Positions 1 through 8,693 of a DNA stretch of 57,410 bases are shown in pieces. The DNA comes from Synergistaceae bacterium. GTDB taxonomy: Bacteria > Synergistota > Synergistia > Synergistales > Aminobacteriaceae. The position numbers and the translations under genes were made by a program. The notes beneath the pieces were generated by a model that was not told the DNA's origin, ran no database searches, and saw nothing but the letters and a program-made list of their open reading frames with translations. Positions within the stretch are counted from its first letter, which is position 1. Every line of letters begins with the position of its first letter. Location of the stretch: the NCBI GenBank assembly GCA_018436725.1, contig JAHDKT010000025.1, forward strand, positions 1-57,410, given 5' to 3'.

Positions 1-130
1 TCCTCATGCGTTACTCACCCGTCCGCTACTAACGATGTCTTCAGCAAGCTTCCAACATCGCCCGTTCAACTTGCATGTGTTAAGCACGCCGCCAGCGTTC
101 GTCCTGAGCCAGGATCAAACTCTCGTTTAA
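1..130 (-). rRNA. rrs: 16S ribosomal RNA, 5' end only (partial)
   Basis: The reverse complement carries the universal 16S start AGAGTTTGATCCTGGCTCAG (A at 123), then the conserved GACGAACGCTGGCGGCGTGC and, near the edge, GGGTGAGTAACGC. Only about the first 130 nt are inside the window; the rest continues off the left edge. The mature 5' end near 130 is estimated from the usual distance to the AGAGTTTG block. The V1 loop looks non-proteobacterial and would fit Synergistota, but this was not checked by alignment. Confidence 0.97.
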
Positions 131-211
131 TTGCTCGGAACTGCGCTAAACAAATTTATGCACTGTATTCTTTTTTCAAGTTGCGCGTTGCTTTGAGCGG
201 CAACGGCGAAG

Positions 212-240
212 AATATACCACGCCTTGATGCGTTTGGCAA
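212..240 (-). promoter_or_regulatory. Sigma70-type promoter for the rRNA operon
   Basis: On the minus strand there is a -35 TTGCCA (235-240), a 17-nt spacer and a -10 TATATT (212-217), preceded by TGG as an extended -10. The predicted start near 205 leaves a leader of about 75 nt before 16S. A small stem (CGTTGC/GCAACG) lies in the leader. Assignment is by motif and spacing only. Confidence 0.7.
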
Positions 241-282
241 TACCCCAAAACGTTTTTTCGAGAGTTTTTTTCGAAGGGGTGG

Positions 283-288
283 TATAAT
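283..288 (+). promoter_or_regulatory. Extended -10 promoter for the PBP gene
   Basis: A perfect TATAAT at 283-288 is preceded by TGG (280-282), an extended -10. No good -35 hexamer is visible 16-18 nt upstream. A start near 295 would give a leader of about 100 nt to the PBP start. It is divergent from the rRNA promoter, with about 40 nt between the two cores. Confidence 0.6.
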
Positions 289-396
289 TTCTCTGCACGA
301 TGCGCTGTTCGTGTTGCAGTGCAGTTTTGTCGACATAGCGGCGCTGTTCGAAAAGCAGGAGTGCAGATTGTACATCGGGGGAGGAATCCATTGCAC

Positions 397-2700
397 ATGT
401 CGGAGAAGCCGCTGCGTCAAAAACAGGCTCCTTCTTCGGGGAATAAAGAAACTCATCCTCGTGAAGCGGGGGTGCCCAAGAAGAAAAAGTTTTCGTTGTT
501 CAAGTTCATTTTCCAGCTCCTTTTCGCCCTGATCATTCTGGCGGGGGCAGCGATATCCGTCTTCGTCGCTTTTTACCTTCGCGAGCTGTCGCAGACATTG
601 CCGACAGCGACCGAGATCATGGCGTTCAAGACGAGTGTGGCCAGCGTTATCTACGATAGGAACGGCGAGACGGTTGCCCGTCTTTTTACCGAGAACAGAC
701 AGCCAGTGGAGCTGCGGAACATTTCTCCGTGGGTCATAAAATCGACGCTCGCCGCGGAGGACTCCTCGTTTTATCAGCACGGAGGAATCCGGCTTCTCTC
801 CATCGCCCGCGCGTCTCTGGAGAACATCTCAAGCAGGGGCATCCGTCAGGGTGGAAGCACGATCACGCAGCAGCTTGCGCGGAACCTGTTCCTCTCCCAG
901 GAGCGGAAGTTCGACAGGAAGATAAAAGAGATCATTCTGGCGATACGCATGGAACAGATTTTCACGAAAGACCGTATCATGGAGATGTACCTGAATACGA
1001 TCTACTTCGGTCACGGCGCATGGGGAGTGGACACCGCGGCGAGGACCTACTTCGGCAAGAGCGCTTCGGAGCTGAATCTTCCCGAGGCGGCGATGATCGC
1101 AGGCCTGATCGCGGCTCCCGGACGGTACAGTCCGCTGTCGAACTTCGAAAACTCGAAGAGCCGCCAGTGGTACGTCCTCGACCGGCTTGTGACGCTCGGC
1201 TGGATTTCGGACGACGAGCGGAAGCAAGCCTATAACGCCGAAATGGTCTTCCGGCATACGCCGAACAGGGTGCAGGAGTACAACAGGGCGCCCTATTTCG
1301 TCGCGCACCTGCTGTTCAACGAGCTGCTGCCGAAGTACGGCCCGGATTTAGTGTATGCGGGCGGGATGGAGATTCATACCACGCTCGACTTGAAGATGCA
1401 GGAAGCGGCGGAAAATGCGATGAAGGGGCTGAAGAGCCAGGGGGCGATCGTCGGGATGAATCCGGAGACCGGCGAGGTGTTGGCGCTTGTGGGCGGACAC
1501 GATTTCGCGAAGAGCAAGTTCAATCGTGCGACGCAGGCGTTTCGGCAGCCGGGTTCGGGATTCAAGCCCGTAGTTTATGCGACGGCTTTCGATGCGGGGT
1601 TGCTACCGACGGATCACTTCTTGGACATGAAGATAGAATACGAAAAGAAGGGACCGCGGCAGACGCTCTGGGCCCCCGGCAACTACGACGGAAAGTTCAA
1701 CGGCGAGGTGACGCTTCAGTACGCCCTGATTCGTTCACTGAACACTGTGGCGGTGCGCCTTATCGACTATTTGGGAGCCGGGCCGGTTGTGGCTATAGCC
1801 CGGAAGATGGGCGTGGTGTCGCCGCATCTTCCGGCCGACCTTTCGCTGGCCCTTGGAACGGCGAGCGTTACCCCGCTGGAGATGGCGGCTGTTTTCTCCG
1901 TGTTCGCAAACAACGGAAAATCGGTAGAGCCCCTGATGATCAGGGAAATCCGCTCCTCCAACGGCGATATGCTGGAAACCAGGAGGCCGAATGTACGGGA
2001 AGCGATCGATCCGGAGGTCGCGATCACGGTACGGTCGGTGCTTATGGATGCGGTACGCGCCGGCACGGGAAGGAAGGCGCTGCTTCCCGATCGGGAAACC
2101 TTCGGAAAGACCGGAACGACGAACGATTATACCGACGCGTGGTTCCTCGGCGGCGTTCCAGGCCTTGTAGCCGTAGTCTACGCGGGAAACGACGACCATT
2201 CCCCTCTCGGAAAACGCAACGTCACCGGAGGCGACGTTGCAGCCCCGGTTTGGAACGCCTTCGTTGCGGCGGCGGTAAAGACTGTCGACCTGCCCAAAAA
2301 ATTCGATATTCCGCCGGACGCGGATGTCGAGGCTGTGTCCATCTGTCGGACAACGGGCTTCCGAGCCCTGAGCGGATGCTCCTCGGCGACGGTGTACATG
2401 CGGAAAGGGGCGGCCCCGCAGACGTCGTGCCCAATCCACGGGGGCGACATGTACGCGAGCACGATGGATCCGAACGCACCGAGGCTGGTACTGGTTCATA
2501 ACGACGCCGAGCTGCACGCCTCCGGTGGAATGTATTCTGCCGTTCAACCCGACGCGCCTCCGGTGACGGTGGCGACACCGAAACCGAAACAGGAGGTGGT
2601 TGTTCCCGAATCGACGGGGGTTTACAAAGATCCGAATCCTGCGGTCACAGTGGAAGATAGATACCAACAGCTCCTAAAGCAGTACGGTCTGACCAACTGA
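397..2700 (+). CDS. Class A penicillin-binding protein (PBP1A family)
   Basis: Bifunctional peptidoglycan glycosyltransferase/transpeptidase, anchored in the inner membrane and acting in the periplasm. A short basic cytoplasmic tail is followed by one membrane helix. The GT51 domain has EDSSFYQHGG (catalytic Glu) and GGSTITQQLARN. The transpeptidase domain has the SxxK motif in QPGSGFKP, the SxN motif in RSLN, and GKTGTT. The C-terminus is a Pro-rich tail. About 767 aa, normal for the family. The start is ATG 397. A TTG at 391 lies closer to the ideal distance from the GGGGAGGA ribosome site (378-385), so 391 is the alternative. The gene stands alone, divergent from 16S and convergent with the next gene. 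Confidence 0.93.
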   Translation: MSEKPLRQKQAPSSGNKETHPREAGVPKKKKFSLFKFIFQLLFALIILAGAAISVFVAFYLRELSQTLPTATEIMAFKTSVASVIYDRNGETVARLFTENRQPVELRNISPWVIKSTLAAEDSSFYQHGGIRLLSIARASLENISSRGIRQGGSTITQQLARNLFLSQERKFDRKIKEIILAIRMEQIFTKDRIMEMYLNTIYFGHGAWGVDTAARTYFGKSASELNLPEAAMIAGLIAAPGRYSPLSNFENSKSRQWYVLDRLVTLGWISDDERKQAYNAEMVFRHTPNRVQEYNRAPYFVAHLLFNELLPKYGPDLVYAGGMEIHTTLDLKMQEAAENAMKGLKSQGAIVGMNPETGEVLALVGGHDFAKSKFNRATQAFRQPGSGFKPVVYATAFDAGLLPTDHFLDMKIEYEKKGPRQTLWAPGNYDGKFNGEVTLQYALIRSLNTVAVRLIDYLGAGPVVAIARKMGVVSPHLPADLSLALGTASVTPLEMAAVFSVFANNGKSVEPLMIREIRSSNGDMLETRRPNVREAIDPEVAITVRSVLMDAVRAGTGRKALLPDRETFGKTGTTNDYTDAWFLGGVPGLVAVVYAGNDDHSPLGKRNVTGGDVAAPVWNAFVAAAVKTVDLPKKFDIPPDADVEAVSICRTTGFRALSGCSSATVYMRKGAAPQTSCPIHGGDMYASTMDPNAPRLVLVHNDAELHASGGMYSAVQPDAPPVTVATPKPKQEVVVPESTGVYKDPNPAVTVEDRYQQLLKQYGLTN

Positions 2701-2717
2701 TTCTTTCGTGAAGCGCA

Positions 2718-2756
2718 ACGGAGCGCCGGCCCCTCCCGAGGAGGCCGGCGCTCCGT
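2718..2756. terminator. Strong hairpin between convergent genes
   Basis: A 14-bp perfect GC-rich inverted repeat (2718-2731 with 2743-2756) has an 11-nt loop that can fold further. It lies between the PBP stop and the stop of the convergent PEP-synthase-like gene, so it probably ends both transcripts. No long T tract follows on either strand. Confidence 0.6.
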
Positions 2757-2775
2757 TCATTTCCTGGAACGGACG

Positions 2776-4200
2776 TTACTTTCCGCGAAGGGCGTCGAGG
2801 ACGATCTTTTGCTCCACCGAGGCGACGATACGGCGGGTGTACGTCAGCGCGTCGGCATTGACGCTGATGCTGTCGATCCCCTGGCGCACAAGATGCTCGG
2901 CGAAATCGGGGAAGACGGACGGTCCTTCGCCGCAGACGGAACAGGGTATTCCAGCCCGACGCGAGGCTCCGATCACGAGGGAAATGGCCTGAAGCACCGC
3001 AGGATGCCGTTCATCGAAGTAGCCCATGCTTCCGAGGGCGGCGGAGTCGCGGTCGACGCCGAGGATGAGCTGCGTGAGATCGTTCGAGCCTATGGTGATT
3101 CCATCGACCTTCGAAGCGAAGGCGTCGGCCTGGAAGACGACCGAGGGGACCTCGGCCATGAGCCAGATCTTGAACGACGCGTCGGAAACGAGCCCTTCGG
3201 ACGCCAGGATCGCCTTGACCAGATCCATTTCCTTGAGGGTGCGAACGAAAGGGATGATGACCGAAAGATTCGTGTTGCCCAGTTCATCCCTGACTTTTTT
3301 GACGGCGCGACACTCAAGCCGGAATCCCTCTTCGTAGTCGGGAGAGATGTAGCGCGAGGCGCCTCTCCATCCGATCATCGGGTTGGACTCTTCCGGTTCA
3401 AGTTCCTGCCCCCCTTTGAGTTTTCGGAAGTCGTTCGTGCGGAAGTCGCTGAAGCGCACAAGGACGGGGCGGGGGAAAAAGGCTCTGGCGACGGCCCCGA
3501 TTCCCTCGGCCAGCTTGTCGACGAAGAGGCTTCCCTGCTTGGTGCGCACAAGGTACATCGGGTGAATGCCGACCTCGTCCGAGAAGATGAACTCCGTTCT
3601 GAGCAGGCCGACGCCGTCCGCGGGCAGTGGCGTTAAGCGTTCAAGCGCTGCGGGGCCTTCGATATTGAGAAAAATCTTCGTCGCGGTGACGCATGCTGCT
3701 ATGCACTCCGGCCGCGAGAGCGCAGGACCAACAGGGGATTCTTTAGACGTAACCGCAGGGATGGTGATCGGCCGGAGAGTTTGAACGAGATCGGGTTCCG
3801 CCTCTTCTTCCGACTGGAAGACGACTCCTCGTGTAGCGTCGACGAGCACCCGCTGTCCTTCGAAAAGAATTTTCGTGGCGTTTCTGGCGCCGACGATGCA
3901 CGGGATTCCGAGTTCCCTGGAGAGTATGGCCGCGTGGCAGGTTCTTCCCCCCTCGTCGGTAACTACGGCTCCGGCTTTTCTGAGGGCGGGGACCATGTCG
4001 GGGGTCGTCATCTTCGCGACGATGATGTCGCCGTCGACGACTTTGGAAATTTCTGAGGTCCCGGGAACGAAGACCACTCTTCCGACTGCGGATCCCGGAG
4101 AGGCTGCGAGGCCGCGGCAGAGGAGCTTTTTTCCACGCGCGATGATGCCCGACAAGTCGGAGGGCGCCTTCTCCGTAGCGTGCTTCTCGTTCTGTGTCAT
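2776..4200 (-). CDS. PEP synthase-like protein lacking the ATP-grasp domain
   Basis: The 474-aa product matches the C-terminal two thirds of phosphoenolpyruvate synthase (PpsA). A swivelling phosphohistidine domain has GGRTCHAAI (Thr87, His89). It is followed by a PEP/pyruvate-binding TIM barrel with GSNDLTQLILGVDRD and the catalytic-cysteine region VCGEGPS. The N-terminal PPDK_N nucleotide-binding domain of about 350 aa is absent. The ORF starts cleanly with an unrelated 25-aa lead, and no remnant lies upstream before ppdK. Without the ATP domain it cannot run the full PpsA reaction alone. It may work with a separate ATP-grasp protein, accept phosphate from another partner, or be regulatory. 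It is last in the run after ppdK, 82 nt downstream of it. Confidence 0.85.
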   Translation of the reverse strand: MTQNEKHATEKAPSDLSGIIARGKKLLCRGLAASPGSAVGRVVFVPGTSEISKVVDGDIIVAKMTTPDMVPALRKAGAVVTDEGGRTCHAAILSRELGIPCIVGARNATKILFEGQRVLVDATRGVVFQSEEEAEPDLVQTLRPITIPAVTSKESPVGPALSRPECIAACVTATKIFLNIEGPAALERLTPLPADGVGLLRTEFIFSDEVGIHPMYLVRTKQGSLFVDKLAEGIGAVARAFFPRPVLVRFSDFRTNDFRKLKGGQELEPEESNPMIGWRGASRYISPDYEEGFRLECRAVKKVRDELGNTNLSVIIPFVRTLKEMDLVKAILASEGLVSDASFKIWLMAEVPSVVFQADAFASKVDGITIGSNDLTQLILGVDRDSAALGSMGYFDERHPAVLQAISLVIGASRRAGIPCSVCGEGPSVFPDFAEHLVRQGIDSISVNADALTYTRRIVASVEQKIVLDALRGK

Positions 4201-4242
4201 GCTCTCAGTTCCTTTCCGATACCCATGGCGGGCACGAAGATT

Positions 4243-4269
4243 TCCGGCGCCGGGAACCCCGGCGCCGGA
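4243..4269 (-). terminator. Hairpin between ppdK and the PpsA-like gene
   Basis: A 12-bp GC stem (4243-4254 with 4258-4269) and 3-nt loop sit 13 nt after the ppdK stop. No T tract follows on the minus strand, so it may attenuate or stabilise the ppdK message rather than fully terminate. Confidence 0.45.
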
Positions 4270-4282
4270 TTCGAACAGGGTG

Positions 4283-6931
4283 TTACACCAGCTTGCCCAT
4301 TGCCGCGTGCGCTGCGGAGATGCGCGCGACGGGGACTCTGAACGGGGAGCAGCTGACGTAGTTCAGGCCGACGGCGTGGCAGAAGGCGATGCTGCTGGGG
4401 TTGCCTCCGTGTTCGCCGCAGATGCCTATGGAGAGATTCGGATTCTGCGCTCTGCCCTTTGCGACGGAGATCTTCATGAGTTCGCCGACGCCATCCCTGT
4501 CGAGGACGTGGAAGGGGTTGACGGGAAGGATTCCCTTGTCCTCGTAGTGGCCGAGGAACTTGCCCTCCGCGTCGTCGCGGGAGAAGCCGAATGTGGTCTG
4601 CGTCAGGTCGTTGGTGCCGAAGCTGAAGAATTCGGCGTACTCGGCGATCTGGTCGGCGACGAACGCCGCGTGCGGGATCTCGATCATCGTGCCGACGAGG
4701 TAGGAGAACGTAACGCCGGTCTTCGCCATGTAGTCCTTCGCGATGTCGTCGATCTGCTTGCGGAAGAACTCCATCTCTTTCTGTACGCCGACAAGCGGGA
4801 TCATGATCTCGGGGTGGATGTCGACGCCCTCCTTGACGAGGTCGATGACGGCCTCGAAGATGGCGCTCGCCTGCATGGCGGTGATTTCGGGGTAGACGAT
4901 GCCGAGGCGGCAGCCGCGGAAGCCGAGCATCGGGTTGGCTTCCTTGAGGCTTTCGACCTTGGCCATGACTTTACGGACTCTGTCGGCCTCGGGGCTGTTC
5001 TCCTTGCCGGCGGCGACGAGCGCGTGCAGCTCTTCTTCAAGGTCGCGCTCCTTCGGCATGAACTCGTGAAGGGGCGGGTCGAGAAGACGGATAATGACGG
5101 GCAGTCCCTGCATCTCCTTGAGGATACCGTAGAAGTCGTCCTTCTGCATTACTTTGAGTTCGTCGAGCGCCGCGACGCGCTCCTCGTAGCTGTCGGCGAC
5201 GACGAGGCGCTGCATGACGGGAAGGCGGTCGGCGGCCATGAACATGTGCTCGGTCCGGCAGAGGCCGATACCCTTCGCGCCGAAGGCGCGGGCGCGGCGG
5301 GCGTCCTCGGGGGTGTCGCCGTTCGCCCATACCTGGAGGCGGGAGACTTCGTCGGACCAGTCGAGCAGACGCTCGAAGTCCTTGGTGAAGGAGGCCTCGA
5401 TGAGGGGGGCCTTGCCGATGAGCACGCGGCCCGTGCTGCCGTCGACGGTGAGGAAGTCGCCCTTGCGCACGACGGCGTCGCCCGCGGTGATGGTTTCGTT
5501 CTTCAGGTCGATGAAGAGGTCTTCGCATCCGCTGACGCACGGCTTGCCGAGGCCGCGGGCCACGACTGCGGCGTGGCTGGTCATTCCGCCGCGGCTGGTG
5601 ACGATGGCTTCCGCCGCGAAGAGACCATGGATGTCGTCGGGGCATGTCTCGGGGCGGGCGAGGATAACCTTGTTCCCGGCTTTGACAAGCTCCACCGCGT
5701 CGTCGGGATCGAAGGTGACGATACCGACGCCTGCGCCCGGAGAAGCGGGAAGGCCCTTGGCAAGCACCGTAACTTCAGCCTTGGGGTCGACCTGCCGATG
5801 GAGCAGCATTTCAACCTGCTCCGGGGAGACGCGCGCAACGGCTGTCTTCTTGTCGATGAGGCCTTCTTCGAGCATGTCGATGGCGATCTTCACAGCGGCG
5901 CCGGCGGAGCGCTTGCCGTTGCGGGTCTGGAGCATGTAGAGCACGCCGCGCTCGATGGTGAACTCGATGTCCTGCATATCTTTGTACGCGGTTTCAAGGT
6001 CCGTGGTGATTTTGAAGAGCTGCTTGTAGATCTCGGGCATTTTGACTTTCAGTTCGGCTATCGGGAGCGGCGTACGGATACCTGCCACGACGTCCTCGCC
6101 CTGCGCGTTGATGAGGAATTCGCCGTACAGCTCCTTGGTGCCGTCGGAGGGGTTGCGGGTGAAGCACACGCCGGTGCCGCAGTCGTCGCCGAGGTTTCCG
6201 TAGACCATCGAGACGATGTTGACGGCGGTGCCGAGGGTGTCGGGGATGTTGTGGAGCTTGCGGTAGGTGACCGCGCGGGGGTTGCCCCAGCTCTTGAAGA
6301 CGGCGAGAATTGCGTTCTTGAGCTGCGCCCAGGGGTCGGACGGGAAGGGGAATCCGGCCTTCGCCTGGAAGATCTTCTTGAACTCGGCGACGATCGCCTC
6401 AAGTTCTTTCGCGGGGATTTCGTTGTCGAAGGTGACTCCGAGATGTTTCTTCGTGTGCGTCAGCACTTCTTCGAAAGCTTCGCCGTCGACGCTGTGGACC
6501 ACGTTGCCGTACATCTGGATGAAGCGGCGGTAGCTGTCGAACGCGAAGCGGCGGTCGTCGGCGGCTTTGGCGAGGGATTCGACCGACTCGTCGTTGAGGC
6601 CGAGGTTGAGGATGGTGTCCATCATTCCGGGCATGGAGACCGGCGCGCCGGAGCGGACGGATACAAGCAGCGGGTTGGTTCCTGTGCCGAAGGTTTTTCC
6701 GGTTTCCTGTTCAAGGGCTTTCATCGCGACAACCACGTCGTCCCAAATTTCATCGAGGAACGCGGGGTTTTTGCCGTATTCGAGGCAGGAGTGCGTGGTC
6801 AGAATAAATCCCTGGGGTACCGGGAGTCCGTACGCCACCATCTGGGCGAGGTTGGCTCCCTTGCCTCCGAGGAGCGCTTTCATATCGGCGTTGCCTTCCT
6901 TGAAACTGTAGATGAACTTCTCTTTCGTCAT
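4283..6931 (-). CDS. ppdK: Pyruvate, phosphate dikinase
   Basis: Cytoplasmic enzyme that interconverts pyruvate + ATP + Pi and PEP + AMP + PPi. It is full length at 882 aa. The N-terminal ATP-grasp domain begins LLGGKGANLAQM. The swivelling domain has GGMTSHAAV with catalytic His453 and the regulatory Thr451 position. The C-terminal barrel has FGTNDLTQTTFGFSRDD and the cysteine loop ICGEHGGN. The ATG at 6931 is preceded by GGAGGTG about 10 nt upstream. Two PPDK regulatory proteins lie directly upstream on the same strand, which supports control of this enzyme by reversible threonine phosphorylation. Confidence 0.97.
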   Translation of the reverse strand: MTKEKFIYSFKEGNADMKALLGGKGANLAQMVAYGLPVPQGFILTTHSCLEYGKNPAFLDEIWDDVVVAMKALEQETGKTFGTGTNPLLVSVRSGAPVSMPGMMDTILNLGLNDESVESLAKAADDRRFAFDSYRRFIQMYGNVVHSVDGEAFEEVLTHTKKHLGVTFDNEIPAKELEAIVAEFKKIFQAKAGFPFPSDPWAQLKNAILAVFKSWGNPRAVTYRKLHNIPDTLGTAVNIVSMVYGNLGDDCGTGVCFTRNPSDGTKELYGEFLINAQGEDVVAGIRTPLPIAELKVKMPEIYKQLFKITTDLETAYKDMQDIEFTIERGVLYMLQTRNGKRSAGAAVKIAIDMLEEGLIDKKTAVARVSPEQVEMLLHRQVDPKAEVTVLAKGLPASPGAGVGIVTFDPDDAVELVKAGNKVILARPETCPDDIHGLFAAEAIVTSRGGMTSHAAVVARGLGKPCVSGCEDLFIDLKNETITAGDAVVRKGDFLTVDGSTGRVLIGKAPLIEASFTKDFERLLDWSDEVSRLQVWANGDTPEDARRARAFGAKGIGLCRTEHMFMAADRLPVMQRLVVADSYEERVAALDELKVMQKDDFYGILKEMQGLPVIIRLLDPPLHEFMPKERDLEEELHALVAAGKENSPEADRVRKVMAKVESLKEANPMLGFRGCRLGIVYPEITAMQASAIFEAVIDLVKEGVDIHPEIMIPLVGVQKEMEFFRKQIDDIAKDYMAKTGVTFSYLVGTMIEIPHAAFVADQIAEYAEFFSFGTNDLTQTTFGFSRDDAEGKFLGHYEDKGILPVNPFHVLDRDGVGELMKISVAKGRAQNPNLSIGICGEHGGNPSSIAFCHAVGLNYVSCSPFRVPVARISAAHAAMGKLV

Positions 6932-6969
6932 CTCTATACTGCACCTCCGTAGGTTTGGATAAGAAACTT

Positions 6970-7797
6970 TCAGTGTTTTTCACGGAGCAGATTGAGTATT
7001 TCGTGCGCCGTCTCCTCAATCGCTCTGGCGGTGACGTCGAAAACAACCGCTCCAAGACTTTTCATTATACCCGATGCGTAGTCGATTTCTCTTAAAATCC
7101 GATCGAATTTTACGTAACTGCTTCCGTCCGGGTCGAAACCCATCATGTGCATGCGCGCCGTTCTGATATGTTCCAATGAGTAAGTCGAGCGGGTGAGACC
7201 GATGATCCTCGAAGAATCTATCTGAAAGAGCTGCACAGGGGGTTCGATCTCAGGAACAAGAGGGATGTTGGCCGCTTTTATTCCCTTGTGGGCGAGGTAC
7301 ATGCACAAGGGGGATTTACCCGTTCTGGAAACACCGATGACTACCACATCGGCTTCTTTCAGTATCGACGAGTTGCCGCCGTCGTCCGCGGCTATGGTGT
7401 ACTCTATGGCCTTGACTCTCTTGAAATAGTCGTTGTTCATCGGGTGCACCAGGGCAGGATCTCTCCTCGGCTGTTCGCCGATGATACGCGAAAGCCGTGA
7501 AAAGAGCGGGCGGAGAACGTCGTACTCTTCGAATCCGAGTTCGTCGCTGCGGACTATGACGAGTCGGCGGAGGTCGTCGGAAAGAAACGCGTGGAGCACG
7601 TAGGCGTTTCTTGCGGCTGCGGCGTCAAGAATTTCGGCGAGAGCTTCCTCGCTGCGAAGCATGCCGAACCGTGAAATCTCGATGTCGATTTTCTCGAATC
7701 GCCTGGTGATCCACGACGCGGCCGAGTCCATCTCTTCTCCCAGGTAATCCGAGAGATAAAAAAGTTCGCACGTTCGCGGAAAGCCGTTCTTCTCCAT
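6970..7797 (-). CDS. PPDK regulatory protein paralogue 1 (DUF299), divergent N-terminus
   Basis: Member of the bifunctional ADP-dependent kinase/Pi-dependent phosphorylase family that modifies a threonine of PPDK or PEP synthase. The 275-aa product keeps the P-loop GVSRTGKS (155-162), the DDG motif (138-140) and the block ANIPLVPEIEPP. The N-terminal family signature seen in its neighbour as SDSTGET is degraded here to SDYLGEE (16-22). It is clearly a paralogue of the next upstream gene and lies 38 nt before ppdK. No good ribosome site precedes ATG 7797, so it may depend on translation of the upstream gene. Substrate unknown: PPDK or the PpsA-like protein. Confidence 0.88.
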   Translation of the reverse strand: MEKNGFPRTCELFYLSDYLGEEMDSAASWITRRFEKIDIEISRFGMLRSEEALAEILDAAAARNAYVLHAFLSDDLRRLVIVRSDELGFEEYDVLRPLFSRLSRIIGEQPRRDPALVHPMNNDYFKRVKAIEYTIAADDGGNSSILKEADVVVIGVSRTGKSPLCMYLAHKGIKAANIPLVPEIEPPVQLFQIDSSRIIGLTRSTYSLEHIRTARMHMMGFDPDGSSYVKFDRILREIDYASGIMKSLGAVVFDVTARAIEETAHEILNLLREKH

Positions 7798-7824
7798 CAG
7801 GTGGTTATCGATCGTTTCCGCAGC

Positions 7825-8631
7825 CTACTTCGAGCGCAGGAAATCGAGAATCTCCTGCGCGGTTTCTTCGACGGCTCTGTCGGTGACGTCGTAAATCCGT
7901 GCGCCGAGCGAATGAAGGTACTCTCGGGCGGCTTGGAGTTCCCTTTCGATGCGCTCCCTGTTGGCGTAGGCCGAGGCTTTGGGCTCCAGCCCCAAAAGAC
8001 GTAGGCGTTCCTGCCGTATCTGGGAGAGCCGTTCTCCGGAGATGATCAGCCCAACAATACGCGACGATGGAATGGTCCTGAGGATATCGGGAGGATCGAC
8101 TTCCGGTATGAGCGGAATATTCGCCGCACGGAACCCCTTGTTTGCGATGTACATCGAGAGGGGGGTTTTGCCCGTGCGAGAGACGCCGAGGATGACCAGA
8201 TCCGCCTCGGGCAGCGATTCAGGACTGCGTCCGTCGTCGCACTGGATGGCGAACTCGACCGCTTTGATTCTCTGAAAATAGTCCTCGTCGAGCTTTCGGA
8301 GAAGGCCCGGCGCCTGGAGGGGCGCCCTTCCGAGGCGGATTTCAAGCGCGTCGATGACGGGACCGAGAAGGTCGACGAACGGGATATCCCGCTGTGCGCA
8401 TCTGGCGGCGAGAGAGGAGCGGCTTTTCTTGTCGACGAGCGTGCAGATCACCAGGGAAGGCGACGCCGATGCCTTGGACAGTATCTCGTCGATCCGGGCT
8501 TCCCCCTCGATATATCGATAGCGGAATATATTGGAGAAATCGGTGTTGAACTGGCTCATGGCGGCGAGGGCCACGTGCTCGGCCGTCTCTCCCGTGGAAT
8601 CGGAGACGATGAACAGGTTCAGGGATTCCAT
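7825..8631 (-). CDS. PPDK regulatory protein paralogue 2 (DUF299), canonical
   Basis: Kinase/pyrophosphorylase of the PPDK-regulatory (PpsR-like) family, 268 aa. All expected blocks are present: N-terminal IVSDSTGETAEHV, DDG (132-134), the P-loop GVSRTGKT (149-156), and ANIPLIPEVDPP. The chosen ATG at 8631 has AAGGAG 9 nt upstream. A longer frame reaching 8787 runs into the end of glyS and is not favoured. It is followed 27 nt later by paralogue 1 and then ppdK. Expected to inactivate PPDK by ADP-dependent phosphorylation of the Thr two residues before the catalytic His, and to reverse it with Pi. Confidence 0.93.
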   Translation of the reverse strand: MESLNLFIVSDSTGETAEHVALAAMSQFNTDFSNIFRYRYIEGEARIDEILSKASASPSLVICTLVDKKSRSSLAARCAQRDIPFVDLLGPVIDALEIRLGRAPLQAPGLLRKLDEDYFQRIKAVEFAIQCDDGRSPESLPEADLVILGVSRTGKTPLSMYIANKGFRAANIPLIPEVDPPDILRTIPSSRIVGLIISGERLSQIRQERLRLLGLEPKASAYANRERIERELQAAREYLHSLGARIYDVTDRAVEETAQEILDFLRSK

Positions 8632-8693
8632 TGCTTCACACTCCTTCGGCGACGCCGTTCCATCGGCCGCGCCTCCAATTGCGTCTTCATTCA

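Noticed and set aside
127..780. Minus-strand open frame of 217 aa near the 16S 5' end
   Set aside because: It runs through the rRNA leader and the antisense of the PBP gene, has low-complexity Arg-rich content and no family match.
3875..6952. Long plus-strand open frame of over 1000 codons opposite ppdK
   Set aside because: It is antisense to ppdK and the PpsA-like gene; the frame is open because of high-GC codon bias, and the translation is Asp/Glu/Val-rich without recognisable domains.
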